Shown: positions 45,741-58,175, counted from the first letter of the stretch. The stretch: 64,000 bases of DNA from Aurifilum marmelostoma (GCA_027559495.1 JAMXSV010000028.1:1984001-2048000), one strand, 5' to 3'. The notes: generated by a model from the sequence alone, not told the origin. Numbers and translations: made by a program.

Positions 45741-47060
45741 TTACACCGCCCTCAACGGCAATATATGCTGCACCATGACCTCGCGCCTACAAAGCGGGCA
45801 CTCGGGCTTCTCCCGAACCCAGTCCCCAATGCACGTCCAGCAAAAGACATGCCCGCAGCCCGTCGCCGAGGGATCCTTCAGCTCCTCCAGGCACAGCGTA
45901 CACTTCCTCTGCGACGACCCTTTGATCCAGCCCAGGACTCTATCGTCGCTCAGGTCATACCTCGCCGCGCTGCCATCGTCGGGGCGTCCCGCCGCCTTCC
46001 TGGGCACTGGCGTGTGCGCCATGGCCCCGATCGCTGCCCTGCTCCGCTGCCCGCCCGGTGTGCCGGTGTTGAGGAGCAGGTCGTTGTTCCCGCTGTAGCT
46101 GAACTCGTGATTCAGACTCACGTCCATCGCATCACCACCGCCAGGCCCAAAGGCCCTCTCCCGAATCACGGCCTCGACGCCCGCCTCCTCCTCGCCCGCC
46201 CCGGCCAGGGTAGCCCGCACGTGCAGGTAGCCCTGCACGGCAAGCTGGACCACGAGCAGCACGCCGAGCACCTCGTACCCTCCCCGTCCATCTGCGCCGG
46301 CGCCGGCAGGGTGCTCGGGTAGCCTGCGCGTGAAGACGTAGCGCAGGCCTGTTAGACGCTTGGACAGGGAGTAGTAAGCGCCTGAGAAGTAAAAGGCGGC
46401 CAGCACGACGGCGTGGATGTGGGCGCCCGAGGTGAGGCTGGTCAGGTGGGCGAGGAGGTAGCGGCCGGCGCGATATTCGAGGGAGGTGGTCTTTGGCAGG
46501 GAGGCATGTGACTGGTCACCTTTGCTGCTGTTGTGGTGGTGATGGTGGTGATGGTGATGGCGCCGGCGGAGAACGGCGAGCCGGGCTTCGAGACGGGCGC
46601 GCAGGCGGGCGCGAACGGCGGGGAGGGCGCGCGAGAGGAGGTAGGGGATGAGGGCGGAGAGTGCGATGTAGGCTGAACGACGGCGGAGGGATGGCAGCCT
46701 CGGGCCCGCCGCGGCTTGTGTTGTGCCCTGGCTGTTGTCATCGCCACCACCAGCAGAGGGAGCCTCGACCTGAACCAGGTCGCAGTACTCCTCGCCTAGG
46801 GTCCGATTGCCCAGGAGGGTGGTCAGACACAGGTACAGCAGGTCGCCGGCGGTGCGAGATTCGTTGGCCCAGGCGTGGGCAGAGCGGGCGCCGAGGAGGC
46901 GGCGGTGGAGGTCGAGGAGCTGGTTGGTGAGGAGGCCCTGGAAATAGGCGTCCTTTTGGTGGGCGCGGATAATATCTGGAGCGGTGGCGAAGGGAAACGG
47001 GGAGGAGGTGGTTGTCGTGGCCGTCGACGCCGTCTGCCGCGCTGGGGGTGAGGAGACCAT
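45741..47060 (-). CDS. pex10: Peroxisome biogenesis E3 ligase Pex10 (439 aa, single exon)
   Basis: RING peroxin that, with Pex2 and Pex12, forms the membrane ubiquitin ligase recycling the import receptor Pex5. The N-terminal peroxin domain starts ATAPDIIRAHQKDAYFQGLL and contains NRTLGEEYCDL and hydrophobic helices (for example GAHIHAVVLAAFYFSGAYY). The C-terminal C3HC4 RING spans about residues 387-424: CTLCLEEL, then TGCGHVFCWTCI and CPLCR. The length is at the upper end for the family, mainly from a Gly/Ala-rich insert. An uninterrupted run of nine His (CAT and CAC mixed) follows RRR in a cytosolic-looking loop. The gene is divergent from the ERD1-like gene and lacks introns, unlike most genes here. 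Confidence 0.95.
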   Translation of the reverse strand: MVSSPPARQTASTATTTTSSPFPFATAPDIIRAHQKDAYFQGLLTNQLLDLHRRLLGARSAHAWANESRTAGDLLYLCLTTLLGNRTLGEEYCDLVQVEAPSAGGGDDNSQGTTQAAAGPRLPSLRRRSAYIALSALIPYLLSRALPAVRARLRARLEARLAVLRRRHHHHHHHHHNSSKGDQSHASLPKTTSLEYRAGRYLLAHLTSLTSGAHIHAVVLAAFYFSGAYYSLSKRLTGLRYVFTRRLPEHPAGAGADGRGGYEVLGVLLVVQLAVQGYLHVRATLAGAGEEEAGVEAVIRERAFGPGGGDAMDVSLNHEFSYSGNNDLLLNTGTPGGQRSRAAIGAMAHTPVPRKAAGRPDDGSAARYDLSDDRVLGWIKGSSQRKCTLCLEELKDPSATGCGHVFCWTCIGDWVREKPECPLCRREVMVQHILPLRAV

Positions 47061-47648
47061 CTTGTGATACTTTGGGGGAGGCGGGCTCTTCTTTACATCC
47101 TGGATTCTACAATGGAGTGATCCATGTAATTGTTCCCCAAATATGGAGGGAGATGGTAGAAGAAGATGAGAGGGTGTGGTGACAGGTGACAGTGGGTTCG
47201 AGAGGATAGCTGTGATGGAAGAAGAGCACTATAAGAATGGTAGGCTTCTTGCCTCGGTTGTCACTGAGCAGAGTCGCTGGAGGGGGGACACTGACCCACC
47301 GTTGGACAGGGAATACTCGGCCACTGCCGGGCAATGACGTGCGGCCCCTAAAATTATGTGGCTCCTACTTTTTCTCCTACGACAAGCTCCAAATTGCGAC
47401 CCTGCTGCTAATGCCTAAGTACTTTGGTACACGTACACCTACAACTGTGGGCTCGAGGGATGAAGATCAACCAGCCAACCTCGACCTGAACTGCGCACAC
47501 CGTAACCCCCCAACACCCATCACCACTTGAGGGGAGCGCAGAGGACACTTGTGGACGAGTCGACAGAGAGAAAAGCTGTTTCTTTTCTCAGAATTCATGT
47601 ACTCAATCACAGGGGAGATAATATAGGAGGACACAGGCTCGCAGCAGA
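47061..47648. promoter_or_regulatory. Divergent promoter region pex10 / erd1-like
   Basis: About 590 bp between start codons. I see no clear oleate-type or other conserved element. It is not coding on either strand. Confidence 0.4.
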
Positions 47649-48970
47649 ATGGATGGCGATCCGGCGGTCGAGCCGCAGCTCGACTCCTTCAGCCTCACTT
47701 TCCCCCTTCCATACCGCGTCGCATTCATCGTGGTGCTTGGTAAGTTGAGACCTGCTGCTCTTGTTGTAGCTATGAACCAAGAAAGGGACCGTGCCGTGCT
47801 GACTGCCAGCACGCAGCCGTCTGGGGATGGGGCATCAACCTGCACTACCTCTACGACCGCAAGATCGACGTGCCCTCGCTCATTCGCTACCCATCACGAC
47901 CGTCCGCCTCCCATCCACCGCACCACCTCTCGACCTACCGCCTCGCAGCCGTTCTTTCCACGACGTTCGCCCTCTCGATTGTGACCTTCTGGCTCTTCTC
48001 CCACCGCAACCCGGCCCTGGTCGTCTACTATGACTGGATGCCCATGACCTACCTCCTCGTCCTCGCAATCCTCTTCGCCCTCCCCCTGCGGTCTTTCTCC
48101 CTCAGCCACAGCGGTCGTGGCCGCCTCCTCGCGACCCTCAAGCGCGTCAGCATTGGTGGTCTCGCGCAAGCCAGCGATGGCAAGTTCGGCGACATCCTGC
48201 TGGCTGATGTGCTCACCTCGTACGCAAAAGTCATGGGCGACCTGTTTGTGTGCATCTGCATGATGTTCTTCCACGGCAATACCGGCAGCGCTACCGACCG
48301 GCCGGACAGGAATTGCGGTGGCCGCGTGCTGGTGCCCCTCATTATGGCAATGCCGTACCTGATCCGCCTCCGCCAGTGCCTGATTGAGTACTTCCGTGTG
48401 CGCCGCGCCCCTTACAAGGAGAGCGTCGGCTGGGGCGGACAGCACCTGGCCAACGCAACCAAGTACGCGACCTCGTTCCCCGTCATCATCTTCAGCGCTC
48501 TGCAGAGGAATTTGCCCGACGCCCCTGCCTACGATGCCCGTCGGACAGGGCTGTACCGCGCCTGGGTCGTCGCGTGTTTGGTCAACAGCCTGTACAGCTT
48601 CTACTGGGACGTTGCCAAGGATTGGGACCTGACGTTGTTTTCAGGCGCCAGGGAGCGCAATGCGCCGGACCACGCGCCCGGGCTACGGAGGAGGCTGCTG
48701 ATCGGCAACGGGGCCCCAACGTACTACATGATCATCGCCATGGACCTCATGCTGCGCTGCACCTGGTCGCTGAAGCTCAGCCCACACCTGGACCATATTA
48801 CCGACTTCGAGAGCTCCATCTTCATCATCGAGTTCCTCGAGGTGTTCCGCCGCTGGGTCTGGATCTTTTTGCGCGTCGAGACTGAGTGGCTGAGGAATAC
48901 GCACACGGGGCTCGAAGTGGATGACATCCTGCTGGGCGACTACCAGGGCAAGTACGAGGACGAGGATTAA
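47649..48970 (+). CDS. erd1: Erd1-like EXS-domain membrane protein (414 aa)
   Basis: EXS family (Erd1/Xpr1/Syg1). Yeast Erd1 is a Golgi membrane protein needed for retention of lumenal ER proteins and glycosyltransferase recycling, and is linked to phosphate export from the Golgi. Exons 47649-47739 and 47817-48970. After a short N-terminus come PLPYRVAFIVVLG and WGWGINLHYLYDRKID, several hydrophobic helices (for example LSTTFALSIVTFWLFSH), and then EXS blocks: LADVLTSYAKVMGDLF, MPYLIRLRQCLIEYF, LVNSLYSFYWDVAKDWDL and the terminal FLEVFRRWVWIFLRVETEW. No SPX domain is present, which separates it from Syg1/Xpr1. Length fits Erd1 (362 aa in yeast) with a small extension. Confidence 0.92.
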
Positions 48971-49974
48971 ACGAGGATCCGTTTCTCCCCCCGAGTGCTG
49001 CCCGAGGACAGTGCATATGGTGGCACTTTGTTGCCTATTTTCTTATTTCTCCCGTTGCTGAGCAATTCCAGATACATGGGTAGAAAATTTGGTTGGCTTA
49101 TGTTTCTATCTTTTTTCTTTTGGAAATGCAGTGGCCATGTTGTTGCATGTGGTGGGTGGGTGCATCGGAGTGATACCAGGCGTTTGCAACTGGCCACCGG
49201 GTAGGGAAGGAGTTGGAGGAGCATATCGATTCTTCTGAGTTTTTTTTGCGATAGAAAAGGATACCAAAGTCAGTCAGTATTATTTCCATTACCTTCTGTC
49301 TCCGTACCAAGGATTGCCATTACTCATCGTTGATACGAAGCAATCAGGCACAAATGTTCTTCTTTATCCTCATGAGCGATGGCGCGACATTTGAGAGGCA
49401 GACTGATTGGGAGGTGATTTGCCACGTGCATGCTCACAGCACCCTTGCTCTACCACTCTCCCGGGTCGTGTCACAACAAAAGAAGAGACAACAATCACCC
49501 TTTTGATACCAGGGCTGATGCTTGGGATGTACGGCCGTATCCTAAGACGACCTAGCAACCCGCCAATAATCGCGCGCATCACTCGATCCCGTCATCACCG
49601 CCGCAAATGATTTCCAATTGCTAGACACCAGAGGCCTTGTTGCACAAGCACCTGTTCTTCTTTTGCGCAATGACTGGTTTCTTTTCTTTGTGGGCGGTGG
49701 TTTTCAAATAGAGAGAACATCGCGTGAGCGATGACGGGTGTTTTGGCCTGAAAGACCGAGGGGGGGGGGGACTTTTGTCGACCGTTTGTCTCCCTTTGTG
49801 GTGCTCGAGGCCACAACGGCCGTATGATCGAGGTCGACTTCTTTTTGATAATGATAGCTCCTCTTTGCCTCGCCCCTTTTCTCGCTGGTCGATGCGTGGC
49901 AGGTCGGCAAGGCGACTTAAATCGTCTCGAGTCTCTGCGATTCGTCGAATTCATGATAAGAGAAAAAAAGAAAG
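48971..49974. other. Tandem intergenic region erd1 / orphan gene
   Basis: 3' UTR of erd1 and promoter of the following gene. A G-run lies near 49760. No coding potential recognised. Confidence 0.5.
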
Positions 49975-52168
49975 ATGGCTGAGGGCGAGACCGCGACGGC
50001 CGAGATGGGAGACGACAGCGACAGTGACAGTGCCTACGAGGGAGAGCAACCCACGGGAGTACTTTTCTCGCCACCTCTTCACTATGCAGTCTACGAGAAG
50101 AAGCCTCTACCCCCCTTACCACTGCACAGCAGATCGTTTGCTTCCTCGTTTAGTGCAGAAGTGGACCATGCGTTCACGCCGACGGCTGCCAGTGGTAACG
50201 TCCTGGATGACAACAAGCCTTTTCTTTTTGACTGGGAAAGGGAAGATGATGGTAACTCGGTGGAATTATACCAAGGCCTGACAGACGACTTTGGTATCAG
50301 GCCACTCAGAGTAAGCCAGACAAAATACCACACAACGACGGCTGCAGAGACGACCTTGGAGAAGATGCCGCGAAGTCCAGAACCAAGTCTTCCTGTCACA
50401 GAGCAGGCGGCCGCGGCAGGACCAGGGCCGGAACAAGGGCAGTCAGCAGGCAGCCACTGCACAGTGGTAGAACGTGCTGCTGTTCACAAAATTGCCATCT
50501 CAAGCAGGCCATCGGGCGAAATTCTCTCGCCTCAGCCCAAGTCGAGCATGCAGCGGATTTTCAAGTTGGCTGACAATATGAGCCTGAGGACGACGACGAC
50601 AATGACCAGATTTTCCCCAGATACGCCGACGCTGCATAACTCGTCGACCAAGCTCCGGCAGATCACTGGCCTTGACGTCGGTGAAAGGAGGTCAAGCCAA
50701 GGCCAGACGTATTCATTCGGGGAGGATGACGATACCGCAGGCTACCAGCCCGGTGCAACAGAACATAGCACGTATCGCCATGAGTATGCAGAGATTCTGC
50801 CGTCTGCCCTTCCAGAATGGGAGGAGTCCCAACAAGCCTCTTATATGGACAGCATCAGCAACACAGTCGGTGTACCACTCGCGACGCCAAGGTTCGCCTC
50901 AGCCATGACATCGTCCCCAGCCTACCATCAGTTATGTGCAGACAACGACGAGAATCCACCTCCAGCACCTCTCCCAGCACACGCCCTCCACCTGAGTAGA
51001 TATGAAGCGGACGCCGCGTATGCCTCACCGAGCCCCGAGAAGAGGTTGACGCCCAGCACACCAGAGACAAGGCAACAAGGCCACCGCCAGTCCTGGTATC
51101 AGCAGCATCATCACTCTCATTATTACCAACACAACAGCAGTGGCGGTGACTCCATGGGCACTTCGTCGTCGAGCGACATGAGCGAGTCTGAACTTGAATT
51201 CGAGCCCACGGCTGCTGAGCTCTACCACGACACGGCGGTGTCCATCGCCAGGAGCAGCCCGACCGTGAATGCAAGAGGTCGGCTGCGATCGTCCTCATCA
51301 CCATTATCACCACCACCGTCATCGTCATCACCACGACCACCGCCAGGACCACTGCCACAGAGTCCTCACCACCGCGTTCTGTGGAGGAACGACAGCAGCG
51401 GCAGCAATAACAACGATAGTCGCCGCCAGTCCGACGCTGAGAGGACCTCTCGGGCTCGCAGCCCCCCGCGGCCCCAACACGCCCGAACCAACCCGCGCAT
51501 TTCCCCTCAACCCCTTTCGCAGGAGAGACGGCAGCGCCAGCAGTGGCCTCTCGGAACGCCGAGGACGCCATCCTGCCCCTCTTGACGCCGCCGCCGCCAG
51601 CCACCACCACTCTTCCTCATACTCCTTCTCCTCGACGACATGGAAGCCTCCACAACGCATGCCATACCCGAAGGCGCTTCCCAGCGGCAGCACTCGCACG
51701 ACGACGACATCTACTGAAGAGGTGGGAGAGGACGGGGGTTCGGGACCGGCACGGTTCTCGCTGCTGGCGCGGATCTTTACGGGCGGGAGCAATGGCGCCG
51801 GCGGCAGTGTTACTACCGGTGGCAGCAGCAGCGTCAGGACGAGCTTCAGCACCAGTGCTGCGGGCAGCTCGAGCAGGCGTGGCTCGGTGGCGTCCTTTGG
51901 TCCTGCGTTGGTGGCAGAGGCGGCGGAGACGGAGACGGAGGAGGCAGAGACACCGGGGTCAGCGTGGAGCCCGGATACGCCCACACCCGATAAGAGTGTC
52001 TTTCCTGAACTTCCAAGGTCAGGAGGAGGAGGAGGAGGTCTGATCGCGCGGACGCTGCATCATGCCAAGTCTGCGGCGGGGTTGCGGACGAGGGCGGAGA
52101 GGGCGGAGAGGAAAAGGGAGAGTCTAAGGGGCAAGATTCGCGTGGTGAGGGTTTCCGATGGGGAGTGA
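49975..52168 (+). CDS. Disordered Ser/Pro-rich protein of unknown function (about 730 aa), probable C-run indel
   Basis: Not recognised. Two overlapping frames of the same strand together look like one gene. The first (49975 on) begins MAEGETATAEMGDDSDSDS and contains PPLHYAVYEKKPLPPLP and Ser/Pro/His-rich stretches. The second carries RAFPLNPFRRRDGSASSGL and SLLARIFTGG and ends in a basic segment (ERAERKRESLRGKIRVVRV). The likely joint is the C6 run at 51462-51467: with one C fewer the frames fuse as SPRGPNTPEPTRAF. No membrane helix, signal peptide or known domain is visible. Composition suggests a disordered, phosphorylated scaffold-type protein. The exact crossover is inferred; two separate overlapping genes are unlikely, because the second frame has no ATG near its start. 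Confidence 0.6.
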
Positions 52169-53509
52169 GGGAAGGAGTGAGTTGGCGTGACTGCCCTTGC
52201 ACTCGTTTTTTTGGGTGCCCCCTTCGAGCTTTCCTTTTGGACTTTCAAGTTGCCTATTTCAGTCTTAATATACGTCACTTGTATTGTACTGTCAGATCTA
52301 AGGGGCAACCGTGCTATGAATCTGTACTCTGCTGTATATGTATTCCTTCCTCCGATCTGACGGGCAGTGTGTTTCGAAACCTCACTCGTCACACACATAC
52401 ACATATACGCACACTTTTGTTGCCCTTCTCACAACATTGAGGTGCTGTTCTCCGTCTCCAAAAGAACTGCTGCCACCATATAATAACATAATGTCACTTT
52501 ATCATAAGCCAACATACCATTCACCATTTCAGGAAGGCAAGATTGGAAGAATGAGGAAAAGAAAAGAACGAGGGACCATCTTCATCCTTTGTCAGCCACA
52601 AGAAGGGGTGGAGAAGAAGAGGAGAAGGACACAAAGTGACCTGTAAGCTACATACATACCTTTGACACACCTCGTATTCGGACATGTACTACGTATCTAC
52701 TCGGTGGTGAACCATGCACGCGTGGATGGGATCATGGGGTCAGAACTTGGGAGACCCCAGCGTGCCAGCAAGTGAAATACTATGTAGCCTGTCCATCAGA
52801 ATCGGAAAGGATGAGCGGGTAGATAAGGCGATGTTACGTATTCTCTATTAAGGTTAAACCGATCGAACCTACGAGCCCAAATCCATGGTCATCTCCACGC
52901 ACAAGATACCGACGAGACGCGAACTCCCTCTCTTTTTTTTTTTTTTTTTTTTTTGGGAGAGGGGGGGGGGCGTCAGCATGTGGGATCGCTACATAATTAA
53001 GTAGTAAAGTTATGACCACCACTACTGGATTCCTGCCCAGTTCTCCGGGGAATTAACACAGACTCCCGAGTTGTTGGGGGCGGTGGCAACGGTGCCGTCT
53101 GACAAGCCAACAGCAGCTTGCTGATCGGTTGGATCTGACCCTGTCTGCCATATTGGTCTTGGAGCGGAAACTCACATCATGATTGTATGTGCTGGTGGAC
53201 GAGCATCAGGTCGGTGGAATATTCACATTGGAAAGGTGTTTGAGATTTGATCATCACGACACATATTGCAGTAGAGATGATTAAGTGTGGATTTATTAAG
53301 CCTTGCAAGACAAACCTACCTTCTTTTTTTTCTTCCTTTTTCTTACTCTATATTTGAAGACGACTCAACGCATCTTAAATATCCCAAGCGCTCGGACTGA
53401 TGAAGACAAGCCCCCTTCTTGGAACTGTGTACCAATGGAACAGGGTGTGTTTGTCAAATCACAGTGCCCGAGCAACACTCACCACACCTCTTTTCTCTCC
53501 CATCTCTCT
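52169..53509. other. Convergent intergenic region orphan / AAAP transporter
   Basis: 3' UTRs of both neighbours. A T22 run and G10 run sit at 52933-52970. No motif-bearing frame on either strand. Confidence 0.5.
52933..52970. repeat. Poly-T (22) followed by poly-G (10)
   Basis: Adjacent homopolymers in the intergenic region; typical sites of length error in sequencing and of length polymorphism. Confidence 0.75.
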
Positions 53510-55567
53510 CTAGACAGGAACGGCACAGCCGAACGAGGTGGCAACGGTACCACCCGGGCCGAACAGAGCAATCAGAGACTCGATGGCGGCCCAGGCGCCC
53601 ATACCGCAGCAGGCCAGGCCACCGCACCCGTAAAGGAGGTAAACGGTGTTGAAGTGCCAGTTGACCGTGTAGCCGCGCCACCAGCGCTTGAAGCCCCCGT
53701 CGTGGCGCGTGGTGGTCCGGGTGACCGGGTCGAAGCCCTCGCCGGGGAGCTTGGCGTCCACCTTGACGCGGTAGCCCAGGTACAAAAAGGCCGGGAACGT
53801 GTAGGTGAAGTTGAGGATCATGAGCGAGCCGACAATGGACGAGATTCCGGACAGGTTGGGCACGGCCGCGGCCACGACGAAGGCGAGGATCCAGTACAGG
53901 GGGCCCAGGGCGTACCACAGCATCTTGCCCTTCTTGGTTGTGATTGGGGGCAGGCCCAGGATCTCCTGGCCGACCTCGAGGTACACCGTCTTCATGCCGA
54001 TGTTGAAGTACAGGAAACACGCTATAAATGCCGTCAACAGCGCGAACACGTTGCCCGTCACCTGAAGACTCTTCATGGCCGTGACCTGGGTGATGCTAGA
54101 CGACGAGTATTGGCCCTGTCATGAGAAGAGTAAATTGTCAGCCTCTCTCGAGTTCTTGATCATCACAACGGGTGACTACCGTTTAGAGAAGGGAAGAAGG
54201 ATACATACGTAGAAGCCGTAGACGAAAGCGCCGAAGAAGATGTAGACGACGCAGATAAAGGCCTGGGCGGCGAGCATGCCCTTCCAGAAATCCCAGGGGT
54301 GACGCATCTCGGCGAGGAAGGCGACAAAGAGGAGCGCACCACCGTACGAATACACCATGGAGTTGATACCAGACATGGTGGCAGCCGTTCCGTAGGCGGA
54401 CATCTGGTAGGCATCAGGAGGAGGGCCGGCAAATGTCTTGACGGGCATGACGGTGTTGATGAGCGTCGAGTTGAAGATGTACTGGTAGTCGATGCCGTAG
54501 TTGGCGGCGGCCACCATGACAATGATGAAGGAGACGATGTTCATCCAGACGGACGCGTTGCAGAGCCATCCCAGGCGCTGCAGACTGCGGATGGATCCCA
54601 GAATGATGCCGAGGATCATGGTGATGAGCATGCACACCATGTAGCAGATCTTGGGGTTCAGCTGGGCGATGATCTGCGCGTTACCCACAATAATGACGGC
54701 AACGGTCATGAACATCTGGAGGGCCTGGAAGGCGTTGATGAAGTGGCGCCAGAAGGGGCCAAAGACACGGAAGTAGGTGTCGCCAAAGGAGGCCATGGGG
54801 TAGTGCAGCGAGTCGAGACCGAGGAAGACTCTCCAGATCATCCAGCCCGAGAGGGCGGCCGCCAGACCAAAGAGGACGTACATGCTCACGCCGAGGCCCC
54901 AGCCGACGTTGGCAAAGACATAAGGGGTGCTGGCCCAGCCGAGAATGTCGGTGGTGATAAGGTAGAAGATGGTGCCCCAACTGGCCGTGCGCATGGCGCG
55001 GACCGGGGTCTTCCAGTCGTCCTCCGGAGCGACACTCGAGCTGCTGGGACTGACATCGCCGGGGGCCTTCTCGTCGCCAAGGGTCGTGGTCGCGGCGATG
55101 ACGCCCTTGTTAGCACCCTCCTCCCTGGCGAGCCTGGCAGCCTGCTCCTCCCGCTCCTGATAGACACCCTTGGAGAAACGACCCTTGATGAGCTTGCTGA
55201 GGCTCATGGGGCCGCGCTCCTCGATGTACCTCTTGTTCTCCTCATGCTCCGCGGCGCGCTGGAGCTCCGCATAGTACCTAAAGAGGGGAAGGGGGGAGAA
55301 AGTCAACAAAAGACCCATTCACCCTCGAGTCACCACGGCACCACAAGGTATGTAGTAAAAAAAAATTGAAAAGAAAAAAAAAGATACAGATCCATATGGA
55401 CCTATGTGCGGGTAAACTTACTGGTACTCCTCAAAGGTGACTGTGGGATCAACACGAGCCGCCAGACCGTAGACGCGCTCGCCATCAGCCACGACCTTGT
55501 GCGGCAATTCTGCGTTTAGAGAAGCCCGGGGATCAGCCACGGGCTCGATGATAGTACCGACGGCCAT
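53510..55567 (-). CDS. AAAP-family amino-acid transporter, Mtr-like (606 aa)
   Basis: Plasma-membrane amino-acid/proton symporter of the AAAP family; the Neurospora relative Mtr takes up neutral aliphatic and aromatic amino acids. Exons 55567-55422, 55277-54209, 54115-53510. The first ~145 residues are soluble and charged, then about eleven membrane helices begin at GTIFYLITTDILGWASTPYVF. Family blocks include LITMILGIILGSIRSLQRLGW, GINSMVYSYGGALLFVAF followed by EMRHPWDFWKGML, and CFLYFNIGMKTVYLEV. The N-terminus is longer than in Mtr (about 470 aa in total) and contains Lys-rich stretches that could be ubiquitin sites; this is inference. Substrate cannot be set from sequence. A long minus-strand ATG frame lies in the probable 5' leader. 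Confidence 0.9.
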
Positions 55568-58175
55568 CTTTGTTGTGCTCTTCCTCTCTTCTGTCTCCTG
55601 GTACTTTGCTCTTTTCACAGGATAGATCAGGAAGAAGAGAGGCTGGACTACACTTGCTTGTCAGGCAAGGAGTAAGAAGAGGATAGGAGGGGGAGGGGTG
55701 ATGAAGAAGGAGATAGAGGAGGGGGGGACAAAGAGGAAAGAAGGAGGGGCAGACGAAACGTTGTTCAGGAAGTTCCTTGGTGAGGGCCTCGAGGCCTTCT
55801 TGTACTGCAGAGAGGAATTGTGCTGCAGGGCCGCGCGCAACCCTCTCAATGGCATGGCGAGGCAGGACCAGCTCCCACCCTTCCCTCCATCCCCCTCCGC
55901 TGGGTCCCAGGTACCATCGTAGGGTAGCACCGCTCGAGCGTCTAGGAGGGCGTCCGCAACCAAGGGTATCGAGGGGCCAACCAGGTGAGTAGGCAGGGGT
56001 GTAGACAGTAGGGGCCTCGCCCAAGGCTTCGAGAACGTTGTCTCGCAGGTCTTATCAGTAACCCCGTCCCACCCTCGGTGGACCACCTGCCACTCTGGGA
56101 TATTGACCGCAGGCCTCGGCCCACCGGTTCCGTCTTCCCCAGGGACAGCCTGCCTATTGTTGCATGCATACATTGAGGGATCCCTGCCAGCGAAGCCCTG
56201 TCCGTGTTCTGTCTCTCTCTTTCTCTCTTCTGCTTCCTCTATAAACTGACTGCCCCGATGAGGAGGGTGAGGGCGGAGGAGAGGCCAACCACCACCTCGA
56301 CCACTACCAGCAACATGTCTTAATGAGCACCGAGTACAACTTTGTAGCACAGTATAAATCTTCTTGTGCGGGCGGGGTTGATCATGATGACCTGCTCGAG
56401 CTAGACTTTGCGCTGGTAGGTAAGGAGAGGGACGCCACATAGGCGCACCATCTATGGCAGGTGATCGATCGGGGGATTACGAACACTACACACACACACA
56501 CACCACCCCTCACAAATTCCTTCTAGAAGCACACACGAGACTAAAGCGACCTGCAGAGCCAAGAGATGCACCTCGCCCAGGATTGGGCTCCTCCTCTCGC
56601 ACTACTGTACTAATAGCCCCCAGTCCCTATAGCATCATCGCACTATTATCACTGTTCCACCAAAGTGCTTGCCAACAAGCCTAGGAACAAAAAAAAAAAA
56701 AAAGAGGCGCATCGTGGCTCTACCAAAAAAGGGCTGGTCCATCGTTTGGCAGCGGGAAGAAAGGCCAAGCTTTGGCCTTGGCAAGACTTGGCCGACTTGG
56801 CCTGCGCGCCGACTTACCGAGCGGTGGAGCCCAGACGACGTGGATGGCGTCGATCAGACTATGAAAGAGACGAGAGGGAGAAGACGGAGAGAGAGATAGC
56901 AAGAGACAAATTCAAGCGCGACCAGGAGGGTTTTCGTCGACCCATGAAAGAGGGAGCGAGCATTGACCTTATCGTAAGACAGCCACCCATTCCCGATCCG
57001 TCTGCCTGGCCACCATGAACTGAGGGGGGCTTTGACCGATTTGGGCGACTAGGGGCGGAGAGTGATAGACAGGAGGGGGAATTGCCGTCGTCGTCGTCGT
57101 CCAGGTCGTCATCTTCTGACCGTCCTCGTCTCGATCCTGGGCGATCTAAGTGATCGACTTATCAAACAAGTGGAGGTAGTCTTTGTCCAATAAGAGATGA
57201 GGGACCTGCTCTTTGTCGCCCTTCAGTCCGACGTGTGGCCACCCTCATGCCTCTGTCATCTCGCCTCTTGTGGTGCTAGTCCTCGGCACGGGTGTACGCC
57301 GGGGCGGATGGTGAATCGGAGGCTTTGAGGTCCCTTTCGAATTTGCTCCTCGTCTCCTCATTGGTGCATATACCCAGCAAGCCCAAAACAAAGGCATGGG
57401 TACTGACCTGGGCCAAGGGTGGATGGGCGGGATGAATCCATGAACCCCTCCACACGTGCCTCCCACCCTGCCACCCTCGCTTTTGTCTTCGAATTGCAAA
57501 CCTGCTGAATCGCCACGATCAAACAGCCGCAGTCAACAGCAAGTGGCGGAAGGGCCATTAGGTGGTGTTCGCGTCTCCCTTTTTGGGAACTGGTGCTGCT
57601 GATCTGGCGACGATCCCCAGCCTGGACACGAGCCAAGGATGACCGAGATGCTACGTAGTAGTAGGTGGTAAGAGTTTGTTAGAGAAGCCAAGACTCTCAA
57701 AAGTGTTCCATAGCACATAACAGACGGGGGGGGGGGGGGCAGAGACAAAGAGTCCGCCCACCAGAAAGACATGGCCGGAACCCGGGGATCCCGGGCTGCA
57801 AACACCAGAAAGAAACCATCTATGCCCTACCCTTTCGGAGGAATTACCATCTGGGGCCAGCCGCCCCAGGGCCACACGGTGGGTTCCAAAAAGAAGGCTG
57901 ACCACCAGACGAGATAGACAGACAGACAGACCGAGACACGAAACAAAAAGGCATGCATGGTAAATGCAACATCTTTGTCCCTCAAATGGTTACCCTAGGG
58001 CTGGGGCTGGGATGGGGCAACTTCCCATACGGGAAGCTGATAGGCCAGCTGACGAGGAGGAGGGGATTCACAGCTGTCTGGGTCTATTCCTCGTTTGCTG
58101 GTTGCAGCCATCGCGGAAATAAACCTTGGTCAACCTCCGACGTCCTCGTGTGCAACCTTTTTGCGCTTTTGTCGC

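Noticed and set aside
55661..56440. 259-codon ATG frame as a protein gene
   Set aside because: Composition is dominated by Pro/Ser/Leu runs from simple sequence, and it lies in the transporter leader; kept only as an upstream-ORF remark.
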